Positions 1-13,013 of a stretch of 64,000 nt of DNA are shown here, in pieces. The stretch's first letter is position 1; every line of letters starts with the position of its first letter. The stretch spans positions 143,484,885-143,548,884 of the forward strand of contig NC_053038.3 in NCBI RefSeq assembly GCF_002575655.3. The letters run 5' to 3'. This DNA comes from Aegilops tauschii subsp. strangulata (taxonomy: Eukaryota > Streptophyta > Magnoliopsida > Poales > Poaceae). The notes below the pieces were generated by a model. The model was given only the letters and a program-made list of their open reading frames with translations, was not told the DNA's origin and ran no database searches. A program made the translations under genes and the position numbers.

Positions 1-1259
1 CTATCCCTCAACATGCAACAAAGAGTCACTCCAAAGTCACTAATAGCTGTGAACAAACGAAGAGATTCTGGTAGGGTACGAAACCACCTCAAAGTTATTC
101 TTTCTGATCGACCTATTCAAGAGTCCGTAGTAAAATAACACGAAGCTATTCTTTCCATTCGATCTATCATAGAGTTCATACTAGAATAACACCTTAAGAC
201 ACAAATCAACCAAAACCCTAATGTCACCTAGATACTCCAATGTCACCTCAAGTATCCATGGGTATGATTATACGATATGCATCACACAATCTCAGATTCA
301 TCTATTCAAACCAACACAAAGTACTTCAAAGAGTGCCCCAAAGTTTCTACCGGAGAGTCAAGATGAAAATGTGTGCCAACCCCTATGCATAAGTTCACGA
401 GGTCACGGAACCCGCAAGTTGATCACCAAAACATACATGAAGTAGATCACGTGAATATCCCATTGTCACCACAGATAAGCACATGCAAGACATACATAAA
501 GTGTTCTCAAACCCTTAAAGACTCAATCCGATAAGATAACTTCAAAGGGAAAACTCAGCTCATTACAAGAGAGTAGAGGGGGAGAAACATCATAAGATCC
601 AACTATAATAGCAAAGCTCGCGATACATCAAGATTGTACCACCTCAAGAACACGAGAGAGAGAGATCAAACACATAGCTACTAGTACATACCCTCAGCCC
701 CGAGGGTGAACTACTCCCTCCTCGTCATGGAGAGCGTCGGGATGATGAAGATGGCCACCGGTGAGGGTTCCCCCCTCCGGTAGGGTGCCAGAACGGGTCT
801 AGATTGGTTTTCGGTGGCTACAGACGCTTGCGGTGGCGGAACTCCCGATCTAGGTTATGTTCTGGGGGTTTCTGTATATATAAGAGGTTTTGGCGTCGGG
901 AACAAGTCAGGGTGGTCTCCGGGCTGTCCACGAGGCAGGGAGGCGCGCCCAGGGGGGTGGGCGTGCCCCCCACTCTCGTGGGCAGCACGAGACTCTTCTG
1001 GCCCAAATCTTTTACTCCATGGCCTTCTTCTGGTCCAAAAATAAGCTCCGTCAAGTTTCAGGTCAATTGGACTCCGTTTGGTTTTCCTTTTCTGTGATAC
1101 TCAAAAACAAGGAAAAAATAGAAACTGGCACTAGGCTCTAGGTTAATTGGTTAGTCCCAAAAATAATATAAAAGTGTATAATAAAGCCCATTAAACATCC
1201 AAACTAGATAATATAATAGCATGGAAAATAAAAATTATAGATACGTTGGAGACGTATCA
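1..1259 (-). mobile_element. Gypsy LTR, reverse strand, truncated by window edge
   Basis: Read on the reverse strand, an LTR begins at 1259 with TGATACGTCTCCAACGTATC, a start typical of abundant Triticeae Gypsy families, and runs off the left edge. A TATA box (TATATATA type) lies at 875-883 on the reverse strand, where an LTR promoter is expected. The sequence right of 1259 belongs to a different Gypsy 3' region, so 1259 is an insertion boundary; the adjacent 5 bases ACCCT (1260-1264) would be the TSD. Because the LTR starts at its right end, this is either the 5' LTR of a reverse-strand element or a solo LTR. The ORFs inside it are short and spurious. Confidence 0.75.
875..883 (-). promoter_or_regulatory. 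TATA box of the reverse-strand Gypsy LTR
   Basis: An uninterrupted TATATATAA-type stretch lies about 375 bases inside the LTR start at 1259. This is a usual place for the Pol II promoter that makes the element's genomic RNA. Assignment is by motif and position only. Confidence 0.5.
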
Positions 1260-1276
1260 ACCCTCAGGTCATCTAG

Positions 1277-1705
1277 ATGCATGAGGGGGTGCTTCACATC
1301 CGAGATGTGCAAGGACCCAGGGGAACGGGTACCTTGGAGGCCAGGCTTGAAGCTATGGAGCAGGAAGTCTTCTGGTGCAAGAGGATGGTGGATCATGGAC
1401 TCAATGCCAATAACCTCATGATCACGGACTTTACCCGTGATCTCAAGGTGGATGGCAAGTCCATGAAGGACACGGTCTTCACCCTTATCGAGCAAATCAA
1501 CTTCCTCCAAAGCCAGACCTATGATCTCCAAAATCAAGTCTTTGAATATGAGGCGAGGTTTAAAGGTATGAGTTTGGCTGCCAGTTACAGGAACCGTGAG
1601 ACTCATTCTTCCTCTTATGATGATGGACCTCTGCCATGGAAACCCGAGGACACGATCGCCTCTACGTCATCACCACCACCTTCTTCATCACCAAAAGAAA
1701 ACTGA
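1277..1705 (+). pseudogene. 3'-terminal ORF fragment of a Gypsy element
   Basis: This is a 142-codon open frame, probably the C-terminal end of a longer retroelement protein, because the frame begins only 18 bases inside the insertion boundary at 1259/1260. Residues 20-95 are rich in charged and hydrophobic residues with heptad-like spacing, suggesting a coiled coil. The tail is Ser/Pro-rich and ends just before the purine tract and the 3' non-coding region. No protease, RT, RNase H or integrase motif is present. I do not recognise a function. A host gene is unlikely given the context. Confidence 0.4.
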
Positions 1706-2758
1706 GTATCGGGCATGGGCACTCCCCTTGGCTTCTGCTAAGCTTGGGGGAGGTGCCCCGGTATCGTATCACCCTCACTATCCTTTGCCTTTACTTATTT
1801 TAGTTCGATCCTTAGTTATGTTTTTCTTTAGATGAATAAAAGTTTAGTTGGATCCTTTCTTTTTGAGAGTTTGCTTAGTGATATATCCTTGTAATCGTGT
1901 GGAAGATATATAATGAAGTTTAGTTTGAGTTTTTGCTTTCTTTACTTTCATGTTTCAATAAAAAGAAAGGAAATAAATGAAAAAGATCATATGCTAATCT
2001 TATGGTAGGTAATGACACCACATAAGGACCTGGAAATCTTTTGTGATTGTGAGCCCCCATCAAAATATTATACGCCAATTGTTGACGTTGGACAAGGAAG
2101 ACAAATTAATGATTTATGTTTGTTCATATTAACATAGAAGTTATATTGTCATAGATACTTCAACATGTGGTGCTTGCCCCCCATCTTTGCTAGCCAAAAA
2201 TTTCGCACTAAGTAGAGATACTACTTGTGCATCCAAAAACCCTTAAACCCAAATCTTATTTTCAAGAGTCCACCATACCTACCTATGGATTGAGTAAGAT
2301 CCTTCAAGTAAGTTGTCATCGGTGCAATAAGGTAATAAAAATTGCTTCTAAAAGTGTGAGATCATTTAGTGTAAGAGAAAATTGAGCGTTGTACGAACTT
2401 GTGATGGTTGCCATCACAAGGGGCAATATAACGTGACGTTCTTTTGCACTAAGGGGTTGAGCATACAAACAAATAAGTGCATGGCAACCTCTGCTTCCCT
2501 CTGCGAAGGGCCTATCTTTTACTTCTATGTATTTATTTTTATGCAAGAGTCAAAGTTTTTCTGTCTATTCCTTTTTATTTTTCTCCTTTGGCAAGCATCA
2601 TGTGGTGAGGAAAGATCTAGGCACACATGTCCAGTTGAATATGGGTAGCATGACTTATTATTGTTGACATCACCCTTGAGGTGAATACGTTGGGAGGCAA
2701 AATTATAAGCCCCTATCTTTCTATGTGTCTCGTTGAAACGTTTTGCTCATGTTTATGC

Positions 2759-2763
2759 GGCGC
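2759..2763. repeat. Target-site duplication GGCGC, left copy
   Basis: GGCGC at 2759-2763 is repeated exactly at 13886-13890. The two copies bracket the solo Gypsy LTR. A perfect 5 bp match is the expected Gypsy integration footprint. Confidence 0.8.
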
Positions 2764-3400
2764 TGATACGTTCATTTTGAATCATGTTTATCTACTGTTA
2801 TTTATGATGTTTTTATCCCTAATAATGCTTTTTGGAATAATTCTAATGTCTTTTCTCTCATAATATGCAAGGTACACACAAAGAGGGAGAATTCCGGCAG
2901 CTGGAAATCTGGACCTGGAAAAGCTACGTCAGGCCACCTATTTTGCACAACTCCAAATGAGCTGAAACTTCACGAGGAGTTTTTATGGAATAAATAAAAA
3001 ATACTGGAGCAAATAACCACCGGAGGGGGGCCACCGGGTGAGCACAAGACACCAGGGCGTGGATGGCCCCCAAGGCGTGCCCTGGTGGGTTGCGCTCAGC
3101 CCAGCCCACCTCTGGTGCCCATCTTCTGGTATATAAGTCATTTTGACCTAGAAAAAAGAAGGAGAGGACTTTTGGGACGGAGCACTGCCGTCTCGAGGTG
3201 GAACTTGGGCAGGATCACTTTTTCCCTCTGGCAGAGTGATTCCGCGGGGAACTTCCCTCCCGAAGAGGGGAATCATCGTCATCATCATCACCAACAACTC
3301 TCCCATCTTGGGGAGGGCAATCCCCATCAACATCGTCAACAACACCATCTCCTCTCAAACCCTAGTTCATCTCTTGTGTTCAATCTGTGTACCGGAACTA
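2764..3400 (+). mobile_element. Solo Gypsy LTR, left part (interrupted by Copia)
   Basis: The LTR starts at TGATACGTTCATTTTGAATC and continues to 3400, where the Copia element is inserted. Its other part is 13014-13885, ending in GGGTCATCA. Joined, the LTR is about 1509 bp. A TATA box (TATATAA) is at 3130-3136, followed by a leader with CAACATCGTC-type repeats. Perfect TSDs GGCGC flank it directly, and no primer-binding site, polypurine tract or internal region is attached. It is therefore a solo LTR, the product of recombination between the two LTRs of a former full element. Confidence 0.85.
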
Positions 3401-5559
3401 TGTAGGAGATATGCCATAGAGGCAATAATAAATGATAGTATTTATCTCTGAGTTCATAATTATGTTTATGTTCCATGCTATAACTGCTATGGTTCTCGAG
3501 TCTGCAATAACCACGAGGCTCGGAGGAAGACTCATATGCACGTGTGGAATAATAAACGGTAAAATGTATTCCTAGTCTGGCCTCTAAGACTAGCTCAAGT
3601 GTTGCATGATGGTTATGTTTTCCTGATCATGGGCATGTCTATGTCAGCAACCTTGAGGGCACAATGTTAAGAGAACATTTGTGTTGAATCGACCCGGCAT
3701 GATGTTATGCTAAGAGATTCATTCGTCACAATTTAATGGTACATAACACAGAGATGGTTAACGTTTGCATGATTCCTTAGACCATGAGAGTATCGAGTTT
3801 CTTCATGCTTGCTTCATGAACTTTGGGGTTTGTTAAACGTCATCCGTAAATGGGTGGCTATTACGGCGGCTTACGGGTTCATGGAAAAGTGTGTCAAGTA
3901 ACTTGATAGCTCAAGATTGGGATTTTCTCCTCCGACGATGGAGAGATATTCTCGGGCCCTCTCGGTATTACGGTATCCATCATCGTCTGGCTAGACACAG
4001 TGTGATTTGATCACTGGGATGCCGGAACACGGAAACGAGAAAAGAGAACAAAACCGGTAACGAGGTAACTTGCATGGTGGACAAATTGTTCGTCCATGGG
4101 CATGCAATAAATCTTACCTCGGGTGTTTGTGACATATCGCGAAGCAATAGGAATAGCTCACTGCAACTGGAGGTTCACTCGAATATTCATTCGTGTGGGT
4201 ATAGGGGTCAATATGGGTGTCCACGGCTCCGATGTTGATCATTGATCGGAAGGGGTTCCAGGTCATGTCTATACTTCACCGAACCTATAGGGTCACACGC
4301 TTAAGGGTCATCTATCTGCTGAATACTAGACAGGGAGTCTGAGAGAAAATCAACGAAAAAGTTTCGGACAGCGGAATCATACCGCAGAGAGAGGTCACCG
4401 GATGAGTTTCGGTGAAACCGAAAAAGTTGTTTTGGGGTATGCCATTAAGTCAAAATGGTTTCGGCACATGCCTGATAATTCTTGGAGGGTGCCAGAATCA
4501 TTCTGGAAACTTTTTGGAATTTTCAGAAATAAAAACCGAAAATGTTTCGGAGCTGCCAGTACCGCTTTGGCTGTTTTTCGCAGATGAAATTCACTAATCT
4601 AAAATTGTTTCAGAACGAATCCAAAATCATTTTAGTGGCTACTGGAATTATTCTAAGACCCACAGAAATATTTTCGGATTTAGTGGACGTGAAAAATTGT
4701 CTTCATGAATAGTGAAAACACATTCTTGTTTGCTTTTCGCAGATGAAAATCACTAAACCGAAATTGTTTCAGAATGCGTTGAAAATTATTTTAGTGGGTA
4801 CTGGAAATGTTCTGAGCCCACATAAATATTTTCAGTTCGAACGGACGCTGAAAAATGTCGTCATGAATAGTGAAAGTGCTTTTTGCTTCGCTTCTTGGAG
4901 AAGCCACCTTGAGGGCCTTTTTGGTATTTCCCCCCTTGGCTTCTTGGAGAAGCCACCCTTGGGCTTGGCCTATAAATAGGGGTGGAGGGGGCTGCCTAAA
5001 GGATCATCCCTTCTCACATACAAGTGCCATGCAATGATCTGGCTTCTCTCTCCCTCCCCGCGAAATAGTTTCGTAGAGTCGAAAGGCTGTCTGGGTTCCG
5101 GCAGGAACTAGTTCTGGACGGCAAAGCCCTGCCGGATAGATGACACCGTATGTGTGCAACTCTGTAGAGAGATCGTAGTTTCGGTCTTAGTTCGTGAGTA
5201 CCTCCCGAAGGGCTGTCCATGTGACCCTCCGAGTTTCGAAGGTCCTCCCGAAGGGCTGTCCGAGTGACCGTTCGAGTTTCGAAGGTCCTCCCGAAGGGCT
5301 GTCCGCGACACCGTCCGGGGGGCTGTTCGACCGCCTCCCGGAGGGCTGTCTGAGGAGCAGATGAGGGTATACATCCTCGCGGTTGGGAGGTTGTAAATCC
5401 TAGCTGCGGGGATCTGCACCGCCGATCGTCATCGACTCTACTTCCCGTTGCGCTACGAGTCGGTAACGAAAAAGATCAAACCATGTATGCAGTCTCCATA
5501 GTGGTCCTGGGCTGGTGCGTAGGTCGGAAAATTTTTGTTTTCTGTTGCGTTACCCTACA
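3401..5559 (+). repeat. 5' LTR of the coding-dead Copia element
   Basis: The LTR has TG...CA ends and a TATA box (TATAAATAGG) at 4971-4980. It holds an internal direct repeat: the motif GCAGATGAAA/TTCACTAA recurs at about 4580 and 4740 with similar downstream sequence. Near its 3' end the motif CCTCCCGAAGGGCTGTCC recurs four to five times (about 5203-5350). The latter falls in the transcribed leader. It is nearly identical to 10833-13008. Confidence 0.92.
4971..4978 (+). promoter_or_regulatory. TATA box in the 5' LTR
   Basis: TATAAATA lies about 590 bases before the LTR end; the same box occurs at 12420-12427 in the 3' LTR. Context and sequence fit a Pol II core promoter for this element. 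Confidence 0.6.
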
Positions 5560-8500
5560 GTGGCATCAAGAGCCGTGCTATGCGTAGATGCAGGTTTCGA
5601 TCTAGAGTACATGGAGATGTATGGGTATTGTATAATATAATTAGGTAGTAGATGAGATCTATTGCTGAAAATTATTTATGCGGGTGACAGATGAAATCTG
5701 TTACCCGAGGTTCTTGTTGCTTCCCTAGAATTTGCGTTTGCTCAATCTCGAGACAGCATGGTGGAATTTGACAAAGTTCTGGCAATCCGTGATCCTGATT
5801 GATCATGGAAGTGCTATCAGTTCTTTGGGTTCTGCCGTAGTCAAAAGAAAGATGAAATTCGCAGATGAAAGGGCATTGCAGATATGATCTGCACGGGGGT
5901 CATACGTATGACAAAATTTAGTATGGGGCTCGAGATTTAATTATCTCATGTTTCATACACCCCGAGATGTTAATCTAGCAACTTGAATAATCATACTTGA
6001 TGATAAAATGTTGGTAGCTGCGGTTTAAGTCAAAACCTTAGAAGCCACGTAAAATAAATTTTGCATAAACCGATTAGAGGCGTCTAACTTGGTTTTGCAG
6101 GATGTGCATGTGATGTGGTATAGCAGTGCTCATACTAATTCGATTATGTATGAGATGACTATATGATGTAATTTGATTAGCATGACCTGCGTGTCATGAT
6201 TCGGCATGATGGCTGGAGCCATATGATTGCACTTTAATGACCTGCATGTCAACCTTGTTGTAATGCATTATTTTGTTAGCTATAGAGATAGCAATATTAT
6301 CTGGTGCATCGACAAGGTGGTGGCAATCTTCGCGAAGGTGAACACTGACGCGAATGCCGAAGACGAAGAAATGAAAGACTTCTCCGTCAGAAAGGGCTAT
6401 ACCATATCATGCTATTATGAATTGCCTAAGATGTTTATCCCTTATGATGCACCCTTCTTGATTGCGCGGTAGTCGCTTTTTATTAGGGTGATCTCTCACT
6501 TAAAATATCAAAGTAGTTAGTGTTCACCCAAGTGTAGCACCGTCTGAAATTCATATCTTTTCGGGGTGCGCCATGTACACATGAGCACGAACGAATCGAG
6601 AGGAATGAGGCGGGTGAGGTCAGACCTCGCAGCAAGATCACTTGGTTGTCTTTGACGTTCAGGCAGGAGAGTCCTGAGCTCGGAACACGCCCATCGAAAG
6701 ATGAACAAGAATCACATAGAGATGTGATCGGCAAGTTGGCCTACCGATTGAAATTCGTGTCATCAGTGATGAACCCGTCAATGGCATCGAATAGAAATAT
6801 GGATCTTGAATCACTCTAAATCAATTATGAGAGATATTGATTTGAGTGGGAGCGCACTGTTGAATTAACATGTTTAATTCTCAGTGCAATTAATTATGAA
6901 CACTGTCTAAGTGTTTCTTGCATAATAGTTGTAGAATAATGGCTCGCATTTCCACCTTCCCTATTAAAATTGAATAGCTGTTAAATATCTGGTTAAAACT
7001 TTACGATTGGTAACGTAATATGAGGATTGTCCTCAAAAGTGCCGAGAAGGACTTTGTCCTATCGCATGCTTTCCGTATCCTCCCGCTAATGCTATGGATC
7101 ATGTGACTCTCGTCCTTCGATCCAAAAGCTAGAATTCTGTTACGGTCAAGTGGAATATGTTTGCTTCCATGAAACCCAAACTTCGAAAGTTGGGATAGTT
7201 ATATGATATTCATGGAACTGAAAATTATTTTCAGATACAAACAAAGCAATGTTTGTTTGCAAGTATTAGTAAAAGTGTTTACTATGCATTTGACTGTTGG
7301 GAAAGGGATCTAGAAGAACGCCTGTCATATAATGAAAGGTGAATAAAACAACAACTTAAAGAGAAAGGAAGTGTCCAAAGGGTGTTAGTATGACTTACAC
7401 GCCTAGGAAGTCCGGGGCTAATGCCACTCTTAAGTTGGGTGCTTCTTCTGAGAGTAGGAGAAATACTAAAAGTTAAACTGCTAGAAGTATAAAGGCAAAA
7501 GGAAAGAAGACTGGAATATCCAGCTCATGTATGAATGTCATACAAGTTTTTGATGTATAGAAGGCTGGTCAAAGATATAGTTCTTGCGAGTTATGGTTAA
7601 ACATGTTAATCACTAATTCTTGGGTATTGTGAGTTCATCACAAAAATGCCCGCTCGATTGCATTCTGTTGCAACTCGATGTAAGAACTACTATGGCCTGA
7701 AAGACTAGCTAGAAATGAGGTTAAGGTATACACAGGGAACATGGTAAATGTTACTATACCTTCCATCGATGTATTGCCGTCTGTATTTATTTTCATAATT
7801 CATTTAGAGTTTTACAAACTCTATCCCATTGCTTAAGGTATCTTGCAAGAAGGTTGTTCATAAGAGAACTTTTTATGTTCGATGTTATGAATAACACAAG
7901 GGCCATACTTTATTATGAATGAGATGTATGTTATGAATATTGATAATAATACAATACCTCTGGGTTTACTTTCATAATTCATTTTAGAGTTTCATACACT
8001 CTAGCCCATTGCACAATGTTCATTGCAAAAGAGTTGTTCATAAAAACAACAATTGTTGTTAAGTATTATGAATAACATAAGGGCCATACTTCCATCATCG
8101 ATGGGACGTATGCTATGAATATTGAGGGTAATATGATACATCCATAACACTGACGCTAAATGTCGCAAGACTAAAAGAATACCACACAAGTGTGGCACTA
8201 CATTTGGTCACATTGGAGAAACCCGCATGGAAAATTCCATTATGATGGATTTTGAAGTCTTTTTGATTTTGAATCATCTGACACTTGCAACTTTCCTCCG
8301 AAAAGTGAAGTGACTAAAATACCGTTCACAGGCCATAAGGAACGAACAACAAACTTATTAGTGATCATACATTTGATGTGTGTAGTCCGATAAGTGTTGT
8401 TAGTGGTGGATTTATTTATCTTCGGAAATGACTCAAGTAGATATATGGATATTTACTTGATGAGACGTAAGTCTGGATCTTTTGAAATCGATCGAAAGGT

Positions 8501-10832
8501 TCTCAAAAATGAAGTAGAAGTTATTGTAACAAGAAAATTATGTTTCTGCAATTTGATTGAACAAAGGAATATTTGAGTTACATGTTTAGCGAATGTCTGA
8601 TGAGTTGTGAAAGGGGTTTCATAAACTTGCACCTCCCGGAACACCACTGCAAGTGGAAAGTCCGTGGAGATGTAATCAAACCATTTATGACATGGTAAGG
8701 TCAAAGATGACATAAATAAATTTGCCATTATCCTTTTAAAGTGATGCTTTAGAGACTGCGGCTTTTACACTGAAAAGAGCTACATCGGGTCTGTTGAAAT
8801 GAAGCCATGGTATGGTACGCCCAACCATGTTATATCTTTTCTTAACATTTGGAATATGGGGCTTGTGTAAAAGGTTACGAACCTATTCCAAATCAGACAA
8901 GTGCTACTTTGTAGGTTATACCAAAATGTTGGGTATTCCTCCCTCACTATACCGAGGCAAATAGTTTTGCCGCGAAACGGTGTGCTTTTAAAGAGAATGG
9001 TTCTTTCAAAAAGGTGAGTGGGAGAATAGTGCAACTCGACAAGATAAATAGTATCTACGTCATCAGATCAAAGGAAAAAGACCTTGGAAGTGATTCCAGA
9101 GTTTCCTACTGCGACTGATACGGAAGTCTCTACAATAAAATGTATGAACTTCGGTCGAACTTGCAGCTGAACCACGTAGGCAAGGCTCGTGCAAACCTCT
9201 CAGGTGCGCAAACAAGATATTGTTGTTAGACAACATTATACCTACGATACACAAGGAAGCATTGATGGACCCTGACTCCGGAATTGGCTAAATGCCAATA
9301 CAACCCGAGTTAGTTTCCATATAAGTGATTCAAGATTAAAACCTTGATACACCTTTCGGAAGACTTAGAGTCTAACGAATATTTATGGAACTTAAAACTG
9401 ATACGGATAAAATGTTTTATCCATAAAGCTCGACTTGTTGAAATAACAAGTTCAAGAGTTGACTACGATGAGGTTGTTTTCATCGTAGCGATGCTTAAAG
9501 TCGGTTCGGGTTGAACTAGCAATTAATACATATTTCAATCATGAGATATGAAACATGGATGATAAAAGGATTTCCATCTGATGGAAATGAAAGCTAGGAC
9601 TTGTATATGATACAGTCCAAAGTAATTTGTCGATCCAAAGGATGCTAGTAGGTATGCAAACTTCAGAGTTCCAGCAATGGACAGAAGAGAGCAAAATGGA
9701 GTTGGAATCTTCGTGTTTTGATGAAATGGTCAAAGGGGTTTTGACTTCATCAATGGGTAACGAAGATGCTTGTAATTCAAGAAAGTAAGTGGGAGCGTAA
9801 TAATATTTCTAAAAACCTTATGTGCTTGGAACATTGGTAATTGGAAATAAATTTCTTGACACAAATTAGGACTTCATTTGAAAATAGTTTTTCGATGAAG
9901 TGCTTAGGCTAAATAGCCTCAATATTAGGCATGATGATCTATGGAGATAGATTTACCTAATGGGGCTAAGCAATGAATACATATTGACAAGATGCTAAAA
10001 CCTTTTAGCATTTAAAACGCCAAGGAGTGATTCTTGCCAAAGTCACATGGAAAGTGTTTTTGCAAGACTCGGTGTCCCAAAACACTGATGAGTAAAATAC
10101 ATGATGTAGATTCCACACACTTTTGTGTTTGGATTAATCATGTATTCCATGGTATGTAAAACAACCAGATATGTCCGATACTCCCAAGGTGTTGCGAGTA
10201 TGGATACCAAAGTGATCAAATTACTGATCATGGGACAACAGTGAAAGATGTCACAGAGTACTAGAGTAAGTACTGATGACATGGATTTCTCGCAAGCAGA
10301 GATCATGAAGAGTTCGTTGTAAAATGTTACATCGATACAGCCTTCATCTTTTCTCCATATGATTTTTGATTTAAATTAAGGGTTTTGTGTAACACACAAT
10401 GTGGTGGCACAGTTAGTTGGAATTTGTTCAAACTAGTTACTGTGGCGAATTCTATAACAAGGGCTAAGTATGTTGACACTTTAGAAGCGACAAAGAAGAT
10501 GTTGAATCATATAGTTCATTCATGAACTTAGTATAGTTCCAAGATGGCTTTTGACAATGGGACACTACTGCAGGTAGTTGCTCCATAACTCAGTCTGAGG
10601 AATCCAGGTTCGACCTGTGATTCACATACATACAAAGCCAAGTTCACACAAAATATGAATTTTGTGAAAACGTGAAAGTGCGAGGACATGCAAAGATACA
10701 CACGGAACTGAAGTCGTCAGATCCGTTGGACATCAGGCTATACCACAAGCGAAGCATATTTACACCGGTGTGCCACAGGTGTGAAGTGCATTAGCATAAG
10801 CTAGATTATTGACTCTAGTGCAAGTGGGAGTC
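5560..10832 (+). pseudogene. Degenerate Copia gag-pol region
   Basis: No frame longer than about 90 codons survives, but translated fragments in order still resemble Angela/BARE gag-pol. The zone around 8940-9060 recalls the integrase-RT linker (a NGSF-type motif). The zone around 9430-9500 recalls the start of RT (an ARLVE...VDYDEV-like stretch), and the last part before 10832 recalls the end of RNase H and the polypurine tract. Length (5273 bp) equals that of coding relatives, so decay is by point changes and small indels, not by large deletion. The nearly identical LTRs imply the copy was already dead when it inserted, hence probably mobilised in trans. Confidence 0.7.
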
Positions 10833-13008
10833 TGTAGGAGATATGCCCTAGAGGCAATAATAAATGATATTATTTACCTCTGAGTTCATAATTATGTTTA
10901 TGTTCCATGCTATAACTGCTATGGTTCTCGAGTCTGCAATAACCACGAGGCTCGGAGGAAGACTCATATGCACGTGTGGAATAATAAACGGTAAAATGTA
11001 TTCCTAGTCTGGCCTCTAAGACTAGCTCAAGTGTTGCATGATGGTTATGTTTTCCTGATCATGGGCATGTCTATGTCAGCAACCTTGAGGGCACAATGTT
11101 AAGAGAACATTTGTGTTGAATCGACCCGGCATGATGTTATGCTAAGAGATTCATTCGTCACAAGTTAATGGTACATAACACAGAGATGGTTAACGTTTGC
11201 ATGATTCCTTAGACCATGAGAGTATCGAGTTTCTTCATGCTTGCTTCATGAACTTTGGGGTTTGTTAAACGTCATCCGTAAATGGGTGGCTATTACGGCG
11301 GCTTACGGGTTCATGGAAAAGTGTGTCAAGTAACTTGATAGCTCAAGATTGGGATTTGCTCCTCCGACGATGGAGAGATATTCTCGGGCCCTCTCGGTAT
11401 TACGGTATCCATCATCGTCTGGCCAGACACAGTGTGATTTGATCACTGGGATGCCGGAACACGGAAACGAGAAAAGAGAACAAAACCGGTAACGAGGTAA
11501 CTTGCATGGTGGACAAATTGTTCGTCCATGGGCATGCAATAAATCTCACCTCGGGTGTTTGTGACATATCGCGAAGCAACAGGAATAGCTCACTGCAACT
11601 GGAGGTTCACTCGAATATTCATTCGTGTGGGTATAGGGGTCAATATGGGTGTACACGGCTCCGATGTTGATCATTGATCGAAAGGGGTTCCAGGTCATGT
11701 CTATACTTCACCGAACCTATAGGGTCACAGGCTTAAGGGTCATCTATCTGCTGAATACTAGACAGGGAGTCTGAGAGAAAATCACCGAAAAAGTTTCGGA
11801 CACCGAAAAGTTTCGGACAGCGGAATCATACCGCAGAGAGAGGTCACCGGATGAGTTTCGGTGAAACCGAAAAAGTTGTTTCGGGGTATGCCATTAAGTC
11901 AAAATGGTTTCGGCACATGCCTGATAATTCTTGGAGGGTGCCAGAATCATTCTGGAAACTTTTTGGAATTTTCAGAAATAAAAGCCGAAAATGTTTCGGA
12001 GCTGCCGGTACCGCTTTGGCTGTTTTTTGCAGATGAAATTCACTAATCTGAAATTGTTTCAGAACGAATCCAAAATCATTTTAGTGGCTACTGGAATTAT
12101 TCTAAGACCCACAGAAATATTTTCGGATTTAGTGGACGTGAAAAATTGTCTTCATGAATAGTGAAAACACATTCTTGTTTGCTTTTCGCAGATGAAAATC
12201 ACTAAACCGAAATTGTTTCGGAACGCGTTGAAAATTATTTTAGTGGGTACTGGAAATGTTCTGAGCCCACATAAATATTTTCAGTTTGAACGGACGCTGA
12301 AAAATGTCGTCATGAATAGTGAAAGTGCTTTTTGCTTCGCTTCTTGGAGAAGCCACCTTGAGGGCCTTTTTGGTATTTCCCCCCTTGGCTTCTTGGAGAA
12401 GCCACCCTTGGGCTTGGCCTATAAATAGGGGTGGAGGGGGCTGCCTAAAGGATCATCCCTTCTCACATACAAGTGCCATGCAATGATCTGGCTTCTCTCT
12501 CCCTCCCCGGGAAATAGTTTCGTAGAGCCGAAAGGTTGTCTGGGTTCCGGCAGGAACTAGTTCTGGACGGCGAAGCCCTGCCGGATAGATGACACCGTAT
12601 GTGTGCAACTCTGTAGAGAGATCGTAGTTTCGGTCTTAGTTCGTGAGTGCCACCCGAAGGGCTGTCCATGTGACCGTCCGAGTTTCGAAGGTCCTCCCGA
12701 AGGGCTGTCCGAGTGACCGTTCGAGTTTCGAAGGTCCTCCCGAAGGGCTGTCCGCGACACCGTCCGGGGGGCTGTTCGACCGCCTCCCGGAGGGCTGTCT
12801 GAGGAGCAGATGAGGGTATACATCCACGCGGTTGGGAGGTTGTAAATCCTAGCTGCGGGGATCTGCACCGCCGATCGTCATCGACTCTACTTCCCGCTGC
12901 GCTACGAGTCGGTAACGAAAAAGATCAAACCATGTATGTAGTCTCCATAGTGGTCCTGGGCTGGTGCGTAGGTCGGAAATTTTTTGTTTTCTGTCGCGTT
13001 ACCCTACA
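10833..13008 (+). repeat. 3' LTR of the coding-dead Copia element
   Basis: This LTR is 2176 bp. It is 17 bp longer than the 5' LTR because of one extra copy of an AAAAGTTTCGGACA-type segment at about 11790-11820. The TATA box is at 12420-12427. It is followed at 13009-13013 by the TSD AACTA. Confidence 0.92.
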
Positions 13009-13013
13009 AACTA

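Larger units (their letters stand above)
1260..2763 (+). mobile_element. Gypsy element 3' internal remnant (non-coding tail)
   Basis: This stretch carries the hallmarks of the long 3' non-coding tail seen in Triticeae Gypsy elements: a purine-rich GGGGGAGG tract at about 1745-1754 after the last ORF, followed by about 1 kb of AT-rich sequence without a usable reading frame. No LTR of its own is attached. The solo LTR that follows at 2764 has its own TSD and was inserted here later. The 5' part of this element is missing, cut by the LTR that ends at 1259. The other short ORFs at 1596-2863 look like chance frames. Confidence 0.55.
3401..13008 (+). mobile_element. Full-length but coding-dead Copia-type LTR retrotransposon
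   Basis: A 9608 bp element lies between the 5 bp TSDs AACTA (3396-3400 and 13009-13013). It has LTRs of 2159 bp (3401-5559) and 2176 bp (10833-13008), both TGTAGGAGATATGCC...CA. Its primer-binding site at 5560-5574 (GTGGCATCAAGAGCC) and polypurine tract at about 10821-10832 (GCAAGTGGGAGTC) match the Angela/BARE layout. The internal 5.27 kb has the normal length for that clade but is full of stops and shifts. The LTR pair differs by roughly 30 substitutions and one 17 bp indel by eye (about 1.5%), so insertion was recent. It sits in the solo LTR 2764-13885. Confidence 0.92.

Noticed and set aside
1277..1705. 142-codon ORF as a host gene
   Set aside because: It starts at an insertion boundary and is followed by a purine tract and the long 3' tail typical of Gypsy elements.
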